Under the pieces are notes generated by a model, which saw only the letters and a list, made by a program, of their open reading frames with translations, was not told where the DNA came from and did no database searches. Made by a program: the position numbers and the translations under genes. From an uncultured Johnsonella sp. (GTDB lineage Bacteria; Bacillota; Clostridia; Lachnospirales; Lachnospiraceae): a stretch of DNA of 56,634 nucleotides. The stretch spans positions 1 to 56,634 of the forward strand of contig CAAFUL010000123.1 in NCBI GenBank assembly GCA_900766185.1. Direction: 5' to 3'. Shown piece after piece: positions 1 through 8,077 of this stretch. Positions within the stretch are counted from its first letter, which is position 1. Each line of letters opens with the position of its first letter.

Positions 1-162
1 CAGTACTGTTAATCAAGTTTCGACAAACCTCGTACAGACTGCGGCACTCGTGTGCTCGCCTACTTCGTGTCGAGCTGCACTCGAACAGTCCTCGTCTGTA
101 AAGTTTGTAACTCACTTTATTAACAGTACTAACCGCTAAAAAGATTGAATTAGGGAGTGTTT
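1..162. repeat. Family A palindromic MITE-like repeat, cut by window start
   Basis: The core holds opposed arms around CAGACTGC and GTCCTCGTCTG with smaller hairpins inside. The right end reads GATTGAATTAGGGAGTGTTT, which matches the ends of the copies at 7925-8041, 17910-18099 and 28911-29106. The left terminal repeat lies outside the window. Confidence 0.75.
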
Positions 163-261
163 CTTTAATTGCCGACCCGCAAGAAATAGATGTATAATGA
201 ATTTTGTGTATATAAATAGCTATTGTTTATGTTGCTAATGGGATGCATAAGGAGAGCTGTT

Positions 262-440
262 GCAGCGACTTTTATTCCGGACTTAAAAAGTAATACTTTC
301 TTTATAGAAGATTTTGGAAGGGATGCAGTAACTTTATAAACAACACATAAAGTAAAATTAAAATATAACTTCTATAATTACTTTTGCTTCTTTCCCCCTG
401 TATGAACAGCTTTTTAATTTGGAATAAAAGTTGCTGCCAC
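262..440. repeat. Imperfect inverted repeat in the region before treA
   Basis: Arms at about 263-292 (GCAGCGACTTTTATTCC...) and 411-438 (...GGAATAAAAGTTGCTGC) are reverse complements with a few mismatches, separated by about 120 bp. No gene is visible in 163-466. This looks like a degenerate non-autonomous element. I found no second clear copy in the window. Confidence 0.45.
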
Positions 441-466
441 ACCTCCCCCTCCGCCGGCACCTTAGG

Positions 467-621
467 CACATAAACCGTTAAACTATCTTGCCAAAGGACA
501 ATCTAAGACCGCCGGTACTTGCTTTATCAAGCCGTCAGGCGAAGATAAAGCTTAGTACCGCTGCGAGGTTTAGTTAGCGAGAGCGTGTCCAAGGCAAGAT
601 ATGTTTGTAACGGTTTATGTG
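467..621. repeat. Long nested palindrome overlapping the 3' end of treA
   Basis: Outer arms 467-500 and 587-621 share CACATAAACCGTTA, ATCTTGCC and GGACA blocks in inverted order. An inner pair GGTACTTGCTTTATC / GATAAAGCTTAGTACC nests inside. The right edge enters treA and supplies its TAA stop at 615-617. The structure could act as a terminator for treA, or it may be an inserted element. Confidence 0.6.
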
Positions 622-2264
622 ATAGACAAATCAGCATTGCAAAGTGCTACAAACTCATAAGGAGCAAGCCTAAGCCTTCCGGCATCGTATTTTAACCCCT
701 CATAATTACCTAAAGCCTTTGTAAAGCCCTCACAGTCTATACTTAAGCTCTCTTCTTTTTTTGACATATTGCAAATCACTAAAAGTTTGTCATCACCTAA
801 CTTTCTTTTGTAAGCAATTATATTATCAGCCGTATCTATAAAGCTTATATTTCCACAGGAGATAAGCTTACTCTCTTTTCTCAAGGCTATGAGTTTTTTA
901 TAAAACTCAAGTATGGAAGTTTCATCATTTTCCTGCTTTTTAACATTGATATTTTTATAATTATCAGCCACACTTATCCAAGGCTTGGCATTTGAAAAGC
1001 CGGCGTAAGCTTCATCAGACCATTGCATAGGCGTACGACTGTTGTCTCTTGAGCGTTTATCAAGTATCTCAAGCGCCTCTTCCTCGCTTAAACCTTGTTT
1101 TTTAAGTATATTATAATAATTTAAGCTCTCTACATCCTCATACATATCTATATTCTTAAAATGAGGATCTCTCATGCCTATTTCCTCGCCTTGGTATACA
1201 TAAGGAGTACCCCTCATCAGATGTATCAAAGCTGCAAGCATCTTAGCCGACTCTATAAAATATCTTCCCTCATCTCCCAGTCTTGAGACTATTCTTGGTT
1301 GGTCATGGTTACACCAAAAAAGTGCGTTCCATGCATTACCCTCCTGCATACTTTCCTGCCATGTCTTAAATAGATTTTTAAGCTCTTTTATATCAGCCGG
1401 CATAATAGCCCATTTATTGCCGTCTTTATAGTCCACCTTAAGATGATGGAAGTTAAAGCACATGGAGAGTTCTTCCTCATTGGGATTTGAATATCTTATA
1501 CAATGCTCTATGCTTGTTGAAGACATTTCCCCCACAGTTATGTAATCCTTGATACCTGTATCCTTAACCAATTCTTTAAGATACTCATGTACTCTTTTTC
1601 CGTCAGTATAAAAGCGTCTTCCGTCTCCTATATGATCGTCTTCAAAAACTTCCGGTTTCGAGATCAGATTTACCACATCAAATCTAAATCCCCTAACTCC
1701 CTTTGCTTTCCAAAAACGAATTATATTTTTAAACTCCTCTCTTAACTCTTTGTTTTCCCAGTTAAGATCAGCCTGACTTACATCAAAAAGATGCAGATAC
1801 CATTTGCCTAATTCTTCACTGTACTGCCAAGCTGATCCTCCAAACTTTGACTGCCAATTTGTAGGTGCTTTCTCTTTAGAGCCTTCTTTCAAAATATAGT
1901 AGTCCTGATACTTTTTTTCACCCTTTAAGGCTTTTTGAAACCACATATGCTTTGTAGATGTGTGATTAAATACCATATCAAGCATAATACCTATATTCCT
2001 TTTATCCGCCTCCTTAACAAGCAGCTCAAAATCCTCCATAGTACCGAATACCGGATCGATGTCCGTATAAGAAGCTATATCATAGCCGTTATCCCTCTGA
2101 GGTGACACAAAAAACGGTGTTATCCATATATAATCTATACCAAGCTCTCTTAGGTAGTCCAGTTTTTCCACTATTCCAAGCAAATCTCCGACACCATCAT
2201 TGTTACTATCCTTAAAAGACTTGGGATAGATCTGGTAAATGCTTTTATTTGCAAAAGAAACCAT
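615..2264 (-). CDS. treA: Trehalose-6-phosphate hydrolase (GH13)
   Basis: Cytoplasmic GH13 alpha-glucosidase, 549 aa, the usual family length. It should split trehalose 6-phosphate, delivered by the PTS, into glucose and glucose 6-phosphate. The TIM-barrel motifs are visible: GFRFDVVNL with nucleophile Asp196, VGEMSST with acid/base Glu246, and CNHDQPR with Asp321. The DVVNLISK stretch is typical of TreA/TreC rather than oligo-1,6-glucosidase. It lies 8 bp downstream of the trehalose PTS gene on the same strand, and a TreR-type regulator diverges from the pair, which supports the trehalose assignment. The last residues and the stop codon overlap the edge of a palindromic element. Oligo-1,6-glucosidase is the main alternative. 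Confidence 0.93.
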   Translation of the reverse strand: MVSFANKSIYQIYPKSFKDSNNDGVGDLLGIVEKLDYLRELGIDYIWITPFFVSPQRDNGYDIASYTDIDPVFGTMEDFELLVKEADKRNIGIMLDMVFNHTSTKHMWFQKALKGEKKYQDYYILKEGSKEKAPTNWQSKFGGSAWQYSEELGKWYLHLFDVSQADLNWENKELREEFKNIIRFWKAKGVRGFRFDVVNLISKPEVFEDDHIGDGRRFYTDGKRVHEYLKELVKDTGIKDYITVGEMSSTSIEHCIRYSNPNEEELSMCFNFHHLKVDYKDGNKWAIMPADIKELKNLFKTWQESMQEGNAWNALFWCNHDQPRIVSRLGDEGRYFIESAKMLAALIHLMRGTPYVYQGEEIGMRDPHFKNIDMYEDVESLNYYNILKKQGLSEEEALEILDKRSRDNSRTPMQWSDEAYAGFSNAKPWISVADNYKNINVKKQENDETSILEFYKKLIALRKESKLISCGNISFIDTADNIIAYKRKLGDDKLLVICNMSKKEESLSIDCEGFTKALGNYEGLKYDAGRLRLAPYEFVALCNADLSIT

Positions 2265-2272
2265 ATACCCTC

Positions 2273-4225
2273 CTAGTTAAACTCTATTATCACAGTATCA
2301 TTTGCCTTAGCTAAAAGCCCTGTATGGAACTTAATATTCTTAGCATTAGGAGAAGTTATCACACATACTACCTCATCCTTATGACCTGCCTCCTTGATTT
2401 TTTCTTTGTCAAATTTTATAAGTTTTTCACCCGGTCTTATTCTCTGTCCTTTTTCCACAAAGTATTCAAAACCTTCTCCCTTCATATTGACGGTATCTAT
2501 ACCTACATGAAGTATGAGCTCTACGCCGTTATCAAGTTTAAGCCCTACAGCGTGTTTTGTGTCAGCCATAACAAGTGAAACCGTTGCTTCACAGGGTGCA
2601 TACACCATATCACCCTCAGGAATTACAGCAAGTCCTTCTCCTACTACTCCCTCTGAAAATACCCCGTCATTAAGCTCTTTAAGAGTTATTACTTTACCGT
2701 CTGAAAAAGCCCTGAATTCAGGTTTAATATCTTCCTTAGTCAAACTGTTTACAACAGCTTCTTTTTTACTCTCTGTGTCCTTGCCGCCGGCAGTTCCTAA
2801 ACCTCTGTCCTCGGCACTAAGTTTCTTAAGTCCTACAAAGAATGTAAGTGCAAACGGTACCGCTATAGCAACTATCATAGCTATGGCAAAACTCGGTATG
2901 TGCTGCGGCTGTATAGAAAGTATTCCCGGTATTCCTCCGACTCCTATAGCTGTAGCGGCTGTTTTAGTAGCTACTGATATTATAGCAGCCAGTGATGAGC
3001 CTATCATGGCACATATAAAGGGGAAGCTGTACTTTAAGTTTACACCGAACATTGCCGGCTCGGTAACTCCAAGATAACAGGAAATCGTTGAAGGCACATT
3101 TACCTCCTGAGCCTTTGTATTCTTTTTTTGCAAAGCTATCATACCAAGTACGGCAGAGCCTTGAGCTATATTTGATAAGGCTATCATAGGCCAAAGCATA
3201 GTTCCGTTATAGTCTGCTATTAACTGCAGGTCTATGGCATTGGACATATGATGAAGTCCGGTTATAACAAGCGGAGCGTATACAAATCCGAATACTGCCG
3301 CAAAGAGCACCTTAATAGGTCCGGTTATACCCCAATACACCGCTGCTGATATGGCAGCTCCTATCTTCCAACCTATAGGCCCCAGTATAAAGTGTGCAGC
3401 CATAACCGATAAAAGTAAACTGCAAAACGGTACTACTATCATAGATATTACTTGCGGAGTATACTTTCTAAAGAACTTCTCTATATATACAAGAGTAAAT
3501 GCCGCAAGCATGGCAGGTATTACCTGAGCCTGATAACCTATCATATCAACTTTTACAAAACCGAAATCCCACTTAGGTATATCTGCAGCGGCAGTACCTG
3601 CTACCCCGTAAGCATTTAATAATTGCCCTGACACAAGGGTAAGTCCAAGAACTATACCAAGCATCTGTGTAGTTCCCATTTTCTTTGTAACCGACCAACA
3701 TATACCTACCGGAAGCATGTGGAATATAGCCTCTCCGATAAGCCACAGGAAACTGTCTACACCTGCCCAGAATGTACTTATATCAACTAAGGTCTTAGTT
3801 CCGTTTTCAAAAAGATACAAGGAGTCTATACAGTTACGAAAGCCCAGTATAAGACCACCGGTAATAATAGCAGGTATGAGCGGAGCAAATATTTCCGCAA
3901 GCACCGACACTAATCTTTGCAACACATTTTGATTCTGCCCTGCCGCCTGTTTTACAGAGTCTTTAGAAACACCTTCTATACCCGATACGGCAATAAAGTC
4001 ATTATAAAAGTCGGCAACCGCATTGCCTATTATGACCTGAAACTGACCTGACTGTGTAAAACTTCCCTTAACGACATTCATAGCTTCTATCTTTTTGATA
4101 TCCGCTTTTGCAGGATCGTTAAGCACAAAGCGCATTCTGGTAATACAATGAGATACCGCAGCTATATTTTCCTTGCCGCCCACTAAATCTAAAAGCTCTT
4201 TCGCTTCTGAAGCATACTTTCCCAT
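2273..4225 (-). CDS. treP: Trehalose-specific PTS enzyme IIBCA
   Basis: Membrane permease that imports trehalose and phosphorylates it to trehalose 6-phosphate. All three PTS domains are fused in 650 aa. The IIB domain is N-terminal with phosphocysteine Cys27 in SHCITRMRF. A IIC domain of roughly ten hydrophobic segments spans about residues 105-465. A glucose-type IIA domain is C-terminal with His573 in LHVGIDTV. Many Bacillus TreP proteins lack the IIA domain, so this one is self-contained. A clear AAGGAGG site sits 4-11 bases before the ATG. First gene of the treP-treA operon, with a promoter and probable TreR operator upstream at 4243-4295. Confidence 0.93.
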   Translation of the reverse strand: MGKYASEAKELLDLVGGKENIAAVSHCITRMRFVLNDPAKADIKKIEAMNVVKGSFTQSGQFQVIIGNAVADFYNDFIAVSGIEGVSKDSVKQAAGQNQNVLQRLVSVLAEIFAPLIPAIITGGLILGFRNCIDSLYLFENGTKTLVDISTFWAGVDSFLWLIGEAIFHMLPVGICWSVTKKMGTTQMLGIVLGLTLVSGQLLNAYGVAGTAAADIPKWDFGFVKVDMIGYQAQVIPAMLAAFTLVYIEKFFRKYTPQVISMIVVPFCSLLLSVMAAHFILGPIGWKIGAAISAAVYWGITGPIKVLFAAVFGFVYAPLVITGLHHMSNAIDLQLIADYNGTMLWPMIALSNIAQGSAVLGMIALQKKNTKAQEVNVPSTISCYLGVTEPAMFGVNLKYSFPFICAMIGSSLAAIISVATKTAATAIGVGGIPGILSIQPQHIPSFAIAMIVAIAVPFALTFFVGLKKLSAEDRGLGTAGGKDTESKKEAVVNSLTKEDIKPEFRAFSDGKVITLKELNDGVFSEGVVGEGLAVIPEGDMVYAPCEATVSLVMADTKHAVGLKLDNGVELILHVGIDTVNMKGEGFEYFVEKGQRIRPGEKLIKFDKEKIKEAGHKDEVVCVITSPNAKNIKFHTGLLAKANDTVIIEFN

Positions 4226-4242
4226 AGAACCTCCTTAAAAAT

Positions 4243-4254
4243 TTGTTTGAACAA
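4243..4254. promoter_or_regulatory. Probable TreR operator
   Basis: TTGTTTGAACAA is an inverted repeat (TTGTT/AACAA) that resembles the TTGTnnnnACAA tre operators of Firmicutes. It lies 18 bp upstream of the treP start and just downstream of the predicted -10, where a bound repressor would block transcription. Confidence 0.55.
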
Positions 4255-4265
4255 GTTTTGATATG

Positions 4266-4295
4266 TTTATATCATTGTTTTTGTATTTTTGTCAA
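4266..4295 (-). promoter_or_regulatory. Promoter for treP-treA
   Basis: On the minus strand TTGACA (4295-4290), an 18-bp spacer and TATAAA (4271-4266) form a near-consensus sigma-A promoter directly upstream of the probable operator. Confidence 0.65.
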
Positions 4296-4567
4296 GTAAA
4301 TCACAAAAAAACAACTTCATATTTTTGTACTTTTTATCATAATATGTTTTATTCTTAACATAAATTATAGTATAATTTAATAAGTACGCATTATAACAGC
4401 ATATTTGACAAATACCTCTAATATGCATAAAATACGGTTCAGATTTACTTTAACTATGTATTAGTTGTAAACTTTTATTTTACATATTTGTATCTACAAT
4501 AATTCCTTATTTACAATCACTTAATAAAAGTGTTAATAATAAAATTTATACTAGAGGATGAACTTAT

Positions 4568-5302
4568 ATGCCAAGAACAAAATACAATGACATCTATAGA
4601 AGTTTGAAAGAAAAAATTGAAAAAAATCATTTTAAATATTTGGATTTTTTGCCTGTAGAAAATGACTTGATAAAAGATTATGAATGTTCAAGGAATACAC
4701 TAAGAAGAGCCGTATCCATACTGGTTAAGGAAGGCTATGTGCAAACTATGCAAGGCAAAGGCGTCAGAAATATTTACCGTAAAATGTCTCACAAATTATT
4801 CAAGCTCAATACTATCGAAACATTTAAAGAAAGTGCTGCAAGAACCGCCCAAACTTCCTTTAGCAAGGTCGTTCTTTTTACGGAGATCACCTGCAGCGAA
4901 AACTTTTCAAAACGCTCAGGCTTTAAGGCAGGTGATGAACTTTATTATATACAAAGAGTTCACTATATGGATGATAAAGCACTTATCTTAAATCATAATT
5001 ATTTTTTGAAGTCCGCTGTAGGTGATTTGAATAACGACATCGCTGAACAGTCCATATATGAGTATTTGGAAAATAGCTTGGGAATGAATATTGTAAACAG
5101 CAAGAGGATAATAACTGTCGAAAAGGCGGATGAGATAGATGAAAAATACTTAAATCTTAATATTGAAGAGTATAATTGTCTTGCAGTTATCAGCAGTTTT
5201 ACTTATAACAGTGAAGGTGTTATGTTCGAGTACACTGTATCCAGACATAGACCGGATTGTTTTAGTTTCAGTGATAATGCGGTACGAAGGGATAGAGTAT
5301 AA
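4568..5302 (+). CDS. treR: GntR/HutC-family trehalose operon repressor
   Basis: Transcription regulator of 244 aa, the usual TreR length. An N-terminal winged helix-turn-helix (about residues 8-68, with PVENDLIKDYECSRNTLRRA as recognition region) is followed by a UTRA effector domain (about 90-235). TreR proteins repress tre genes and are released by trehalose 6-phosphate. It is divergent from treP-treA across a 342-bp AT-rich gap. AGAGG precedes the ATG. A short hairpin terminator follows at 5323. Its substrate is assigned from genomic position, since HutC/GntR sequences alone do not identify the ligand. Confidence 0.9.
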   Translation: MPRTKYNDIYRSLKEKIEKNHFKYLDFLPVENDLIKDYECSRNTLRRAVSILVKEGYVQTMQGKGVRNIYRKMSHKLFKLNTIETFKESAARTAQTSFSKVVLFTEITCSENFSKRSGFKAGDELYYIQRVHYMDDKALILNHNYFLKSAVGDLNNDIAEQSIYEYLENSLGMNIVNSKRIITVEKADEIDEKYLNLNIEEYNCLAVISSFTYNSEGVMFEYTVSRHRPDCFSFSDNAVRRDRV

Positions 5303-5322
5303 GGATGTATTACTGCTAAGTT

Positions 5323-5345
5323 AGGGTATCGGCACCCTCTTTTTT
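5323..5345 (+). terminator. Rho-independent terminator of treR
   Basis: AGGGT and ACCCT form a 5-bp stem with a 6-base loop, followed by CTTTTTT. It begins 21 bp after the treR stop. Confidence 0.6.
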
Positions 5346-5348
5346 AGT

Positions 5349-5446
5349 GACAGGCATTCAGCTACAATAAACTTTAAGGGCGAGGAAATCGGAACTTCCA
5401 AATGGACTCTGTTTACAGAAATGGTTATTTTTAATAATGTTTAACC
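5349..5446 (+). pseudogene. Paralogue fragment of the neighbouring lipoprotein gene
   Basis: About 95 bp closely match codons in the second half of the 5712-6449 lipoprotein gene (around 6231-6325). Shared blocks include ATTCAGCTACAATAA, GAAATCGGAA and TTCCAAATGGA. No start, signal peptide or full frame remains. It runs directly into a truncated family B repeat at 5448. I infer an ancient tandem copy of the lipoprotein gene, mostly deleted when the repeat arrived or afterwards. Confidence 0.7.
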
Positions 5447-5447
5447 T

Positions 5448-5574
5448 TATTTATAAATTAGACAAGATGAATATTGACAGTAGCCTGTTATATATTATGT
5501 ATAATATGTGCCTGAAGGCAAGCTTTCATTTAGCATATTATACACATATATATAACAGGCTAACTGAACTGTAA
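5448..5574. repeat. Family B repeat, 5'-truncated copy
   Basis: It shares TATAAATTAGAC, GATGAAT and CAGTAGCCT with the copy at 39642-39772, and its end reads CTGAACTGTAA like the full copies at 24918 and 26470. An AT-rich palindrome (TATATATTATGTATAATATG / CATATTATACACATATATA) fills its right half. The left terminal repeat is missing. Confidence 0.7.
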
Positions 5575-5613
5575 CTTTATAACAATTATTAGTTATTTCT
5601 CTCTTTTGGATTG

Positions 5614-5642
5614 TTGAAAAAGCTTACAAACTTTGGTACAAT
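5614..5642 (+). promoter_or_regulatory. Promoter for the 5712 lipoprotein gene
   Basis: TTGAAA (5614-5619), a 17-bp spacer and TACAAT (5637-5642) lie about 70 bp upstream of the lipoprotein start. Confidence 0.55.
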
Positions 5643-5674
5643 TTAATAATAAAGCTATTAGGAGGATAAAATTG

Positions 5675-5695
5675 ATGACTAAAAATTGCATATAA
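5675..5695 (+). CDS. Possible six-codon leader peptide
   Basis: ATG-ACT-AAA-AAT-TGC-ATA-TAA is preceded by a perfect AGGAGG (5660-5665) and stands just before a second AGGAGG that serves the lipoprotein gene. The duplicated ribosome site could equally be chance, or a remnant of the duplication that produced the 5349-5446 fragment. Confidence 0.2.
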   Translation: MTKNCI

Positions 5696-5711
5696 ATAGG
5701 AGGATGTACTA

Positions 5712-6449
5712 ATGAAAAAATTTCTTTCAGTTTTTATCACAATGATACTTTGTTTGTCTATAACAGCTTGCTCAGGTTCTTCAGGCAAGGTGGATGAGGC
5801 TTTAGTAGGAAAGTATGTCTGTGTTACCGGAACTATGTTGGGAGTAAATATGTCCGGTGATGATGTGTCCGATTTCTCACTTGATTTACAGAGCGACGGA
5901 AAAGCAACAATGGAAATAAGCGGCGAATCTCACAACTTAAAGTGGAGCAGCGATGACAGCACACTTACACTTAAGATTGACGGAGAGAAAATTACAGGAG
6001 AGCTTGGTGAAGACACTGTAACATTTAAAGATTTCCTAAAAGAGCAGCTCGGAACTTCAATGGACTTAACCTTTGCCAAAGAGGGAACAGATGCTGCAAA
6101 GCCTGAGAACTATTTACCGAAAGAAGAAAAAGCCCTTATCGGAGACTGGGTAAGTGTTTCAGTTACAGATGTACTTGGTAATGATGCATCCGAAGAAGTC
6201 GATCCTACTGCGCTTTCAGCAACATTTGACGGTGAGCACTCAGCTACAATAAGCTTTATGGGTGAAGAAATCGGAAGTTCCAAATGGAGTTTGTTTGCAG
6301 AATCTGTGCTTTTTGATGACGAGTTCAATGATGGTGTAAGTCTTAACGGAGACTATACTGACGGAGTATTTACTCTTACCTATAACAATACAAGCACTGA
6401 TGCTTATTATATCTTCAAAATGAGCAATTCCAAAGATGGTGATAAGTAA
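5712..6449 (+). CDS. Putative lipoprotein with two repeated beta-rich domains
   Basis: Secreted lipoprotein of 245 aa with no family I recognise. A signal peptide (MKKFLSVFITMILCLSITAC) ends in a lipobox with the lipidated Cys at residue 20. The rest holds two related halves. Each opens with GK/GDxV (GKYVCVTGTMLG and GDWVSVSVTDVLG) and contains a KWS motif (LKWSSDDSTL and SKWSLFAESV). This looks like a duplicated lipocalin-like beta fold exposed on the cell surface. AGGAGG lies 8 bp before the ATG. A fragment of a paralogue lies just upstream, so the gene was once tandemly duplicated. Function unknown. Confidence 0.8.
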   Translation: MKKFLSVFITMILCLSITACSGSSGKVDEALVGKYVCVTGTMLGVNMSGDDVSDFSLDLQSDGKATMEISGESHNLKWSSDDSTLTLKIDGEKITGELGEDTVTFKDFLKEQLGTSMDLTFAKEGTDAAKPENYLPKEEKALIGDWVSVSVTDVLGNDASEEVDPTALSATFDGEHSATISFMGEEIGSSKWSLFAESVLFDDEFNDGVSLNGDYTDGVFTLTYNNTSTDAYYIFKMSNSKDGDK

Positions 6450-6478
6450 AACGCTCTAAGGAAAAGGTTAAGATATAA

Positions 6479-6667
6479 CAATGTATCATAGTTGTTATTG
6501 CTCTAAGATTTGATTTACAATCATGGATATACTATATTCCTATATGCATAGCTGTGGGGGGAATCACAGTTATTAAAAAATATATATCGATTTTTATTCC
6601 AATAGTTTTAATAGTTCCAATCAAATCAGTTTATACACTAAAAACTAAATTGGGACAAGATGCTTAA
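6479..6667 (+). pseudogene. Possible membrane-protein remnant
   Basis: A 62-codon open frame without a usable start codon encodes two hydrophobic stretches (around IIVVIALRF and YISIFIPIVLIVPI) and ends in TAA. It has no ribosome binding site and resembles the tail of a small membrane protein. It may be chance. Otherwise 6450-6753 holds only the terminator at 6684. Confidence 0.2.
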
Positions 6668-6683
6668 AAGAGCATAGTAAAGG

Positions 6684-6712
6684 CAGGAGAAAAATCTCCT
6701 GTCTTTATTATT
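6684..6712 (+). terminator. Rho-independent terminator
   Basis: CAGGAGA and TCTCCTG form a 7-bp stem with an AAAA loop, followed by TCTTTATTATT. It separates the plus-strand lipoprotein gene from the convergent methyltransferase gene and could serve the plus strand best. Confidence 0.65.
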
Positions 6713-6753
6713 ATCGTAATATTAATTTTTTACCTCTATCTTCCATCAGTCTT

Positions 6754-7806
6754 CTATAAAAAGCTATACTTCCTGCCCGCATCAAGAAAGGCATCTATAT
6801 TTTCATCACTTGTTGCAAGCGGCAGATTACATCCGGGAGTCAGTACAAAACCTTTTTTACATTTTCTGCCTGCTAAAATGCACCTTTTAACCTCCCTTTC
6901 AATATCCTCCTTTGTACCGTTGCATACAACCGCTACCGGATCAACATTGCCGGCTATAGGCTTTGAATCGGAGAAAAATTCACAGGTTTCTTCTATATCC
7001 ATCTCATTGTCCACACTAAAAAGTCCTATATCAAGCTCCTTTACATACTTCCATACCTTACCGGTATTGCCGCACACATGGTAACTCGGCGCTCTGCCCG
7101 ACTTTTGTTTTATATAAGAACTTATCTCCAAAGTATAGGGATAGGCAAATTCCTTATACATTCTCGGACTTAACATAGTTCCTGAGGCTATAGGATCTGC
7201 CATAGAAAAGCCTACATCAAGTTTACTGAATACATCCACAACATACTTAACATTGTAAGTTATATACCTTAAAAACTCATGCACCTTTCCGGGAGACTTT
7301 ATCATAGCCTTCAAAAGCTTATCCGTACCAAGCACAAAGCCTGCCAATGTTATCGGACCGGAAACTGCCGCTCCCACACCGCAAAACCCTTCCGCCGCCT
7401 CTCTTAACCTTGCGGTAGCATTATAATACATTTTAAGCCTTCCGCTTTCCAAAGTGATGTTTTTAAGCTTATCTACCTCATCTATACTGTCTATCGGATG
7501 CTTCTCGACATAGATAAGACCGTGCTCGGGATAATGCGGCACTACTCCCATAGCCTCCGCAATACCGTAGGCATTGGGACCTACCCCCATGCCGTCAAGC
7601 CCGAAACGATTAGTTGACAGAATATCTCCCATCACCAAATTATCTTCATTCGTCCAATATTCTTTTGTATTCTTACCTATAATACGAGCTTTGATCTCAC
7701 CCAAAAAAGGATCCATAATAAGCCTGTCATAATCTTTGCCATCGGCAATCGCCTTTCCCCTTTCAAGGGGAGTCATCTTGTCATTAGGATGAACTGTTAA
7801 AACCAT
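6754..7806 (-). CDS. Uroporphyrinogen decarboxylase-fold (MtaA/CmuA-like) methyltransferase
   Basis: URO-D family protein of 350 aa. In one-carbon metabolism this fold transfers methyl groups between a methyl donor or acceptor and a corrinoid protein, using a zinc-bound thiol. The zinc-site pattern is present: His243 and Cys245 in YHVCGN and Cys326 in TPGCNLP, which argues for the methyltransferase branch rather than haem synthesis. Start chosen at 7806, where GGAGAAGG precedes the ATG. An upstream ATG at 7827 has no such site. It is the last gene of a minus-strand cluster with a corrinoid protein, a RACo-like activator and a second URO-D-like protein. Whether it demethylates the substrate (MT1) or passes the methyl on (MT2) cannot be read from sequence. 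Confidence 0.85.
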   Translation of the reverse strand: MVLTVHPNDKMTPLERGKAIADGKDYDRLIMDPFLGEIKARIIGKNTKEYWTNEDNLVMGDILSTNRFGLDGMGVGPNAYGIAEAMGVVPHYPEHGLIYVEKHPIDSIDEVDKLKNITLESGRLKMYYNATARLREAAEGFCGVGAAVSGPITLAGFVLGTDKLLKAMIKSPGKVHEFLRYITYNVKYVVDVFSKLDVGFSMADPIASGTMLSPRMYKEFAYPYTLEISSYIKQKSGRAPSYHVCGNTGKVWKYVKELDIGLFSVDNEMDIEETCEFFSDSKPIAGNVDPVAVVCNGTKEDIEREVKRCILAGRKCKKGFVLTPGCNLPLATSDENIDAFLDAGRKYSFL

Positions 7807-7924
7807 ACACCTTCTCCATAAATACATTTTTAATACATTCTACAAAACAAATGTCCGATATTCAAGATACAATTCCGATTCATACATAGTAAATACTCAA
7901 AATTGTACGGTAACAATTAAACAG

Positions 7925-8041
7925 AAACTCTCCCTATTTCAATCATACTCGTAGTACTGTTAATAAAGTTCCGCAGTCTGTATTAATTTGTCGAAGCTTT
8001 GAAAAGGGGTGCCAGTATGATTAAATTATACAGAGTTTTTT
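7925..8041. repeat. Family A repeat, shortened copy
   Basis: Ends read AAACTCTCCCTATTTCAATC and ATTAAATTATACAGAGTTTTT. The core keeps CCGCAGTCTG and TTTGTCGAAGCTTTGA but has lost about half of the palindrome. It lies between the RACo-like gene and the URO-D gene and may separate their transcription. Confidence 0.7.
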
Positions 8042-8077
8042 TATAAATATTAATTTTTTATCTCTCCTAACTTATCT

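Noticed and set aside
2514..3077. A 187-codon Ser/Thr-rich open frame on the plus strand inside treP
   Set aside because: It is the antisense shadow of the PTS gene, has low-complexity composition and no ribosome binding site. The real protein on the other strand has full domain support.
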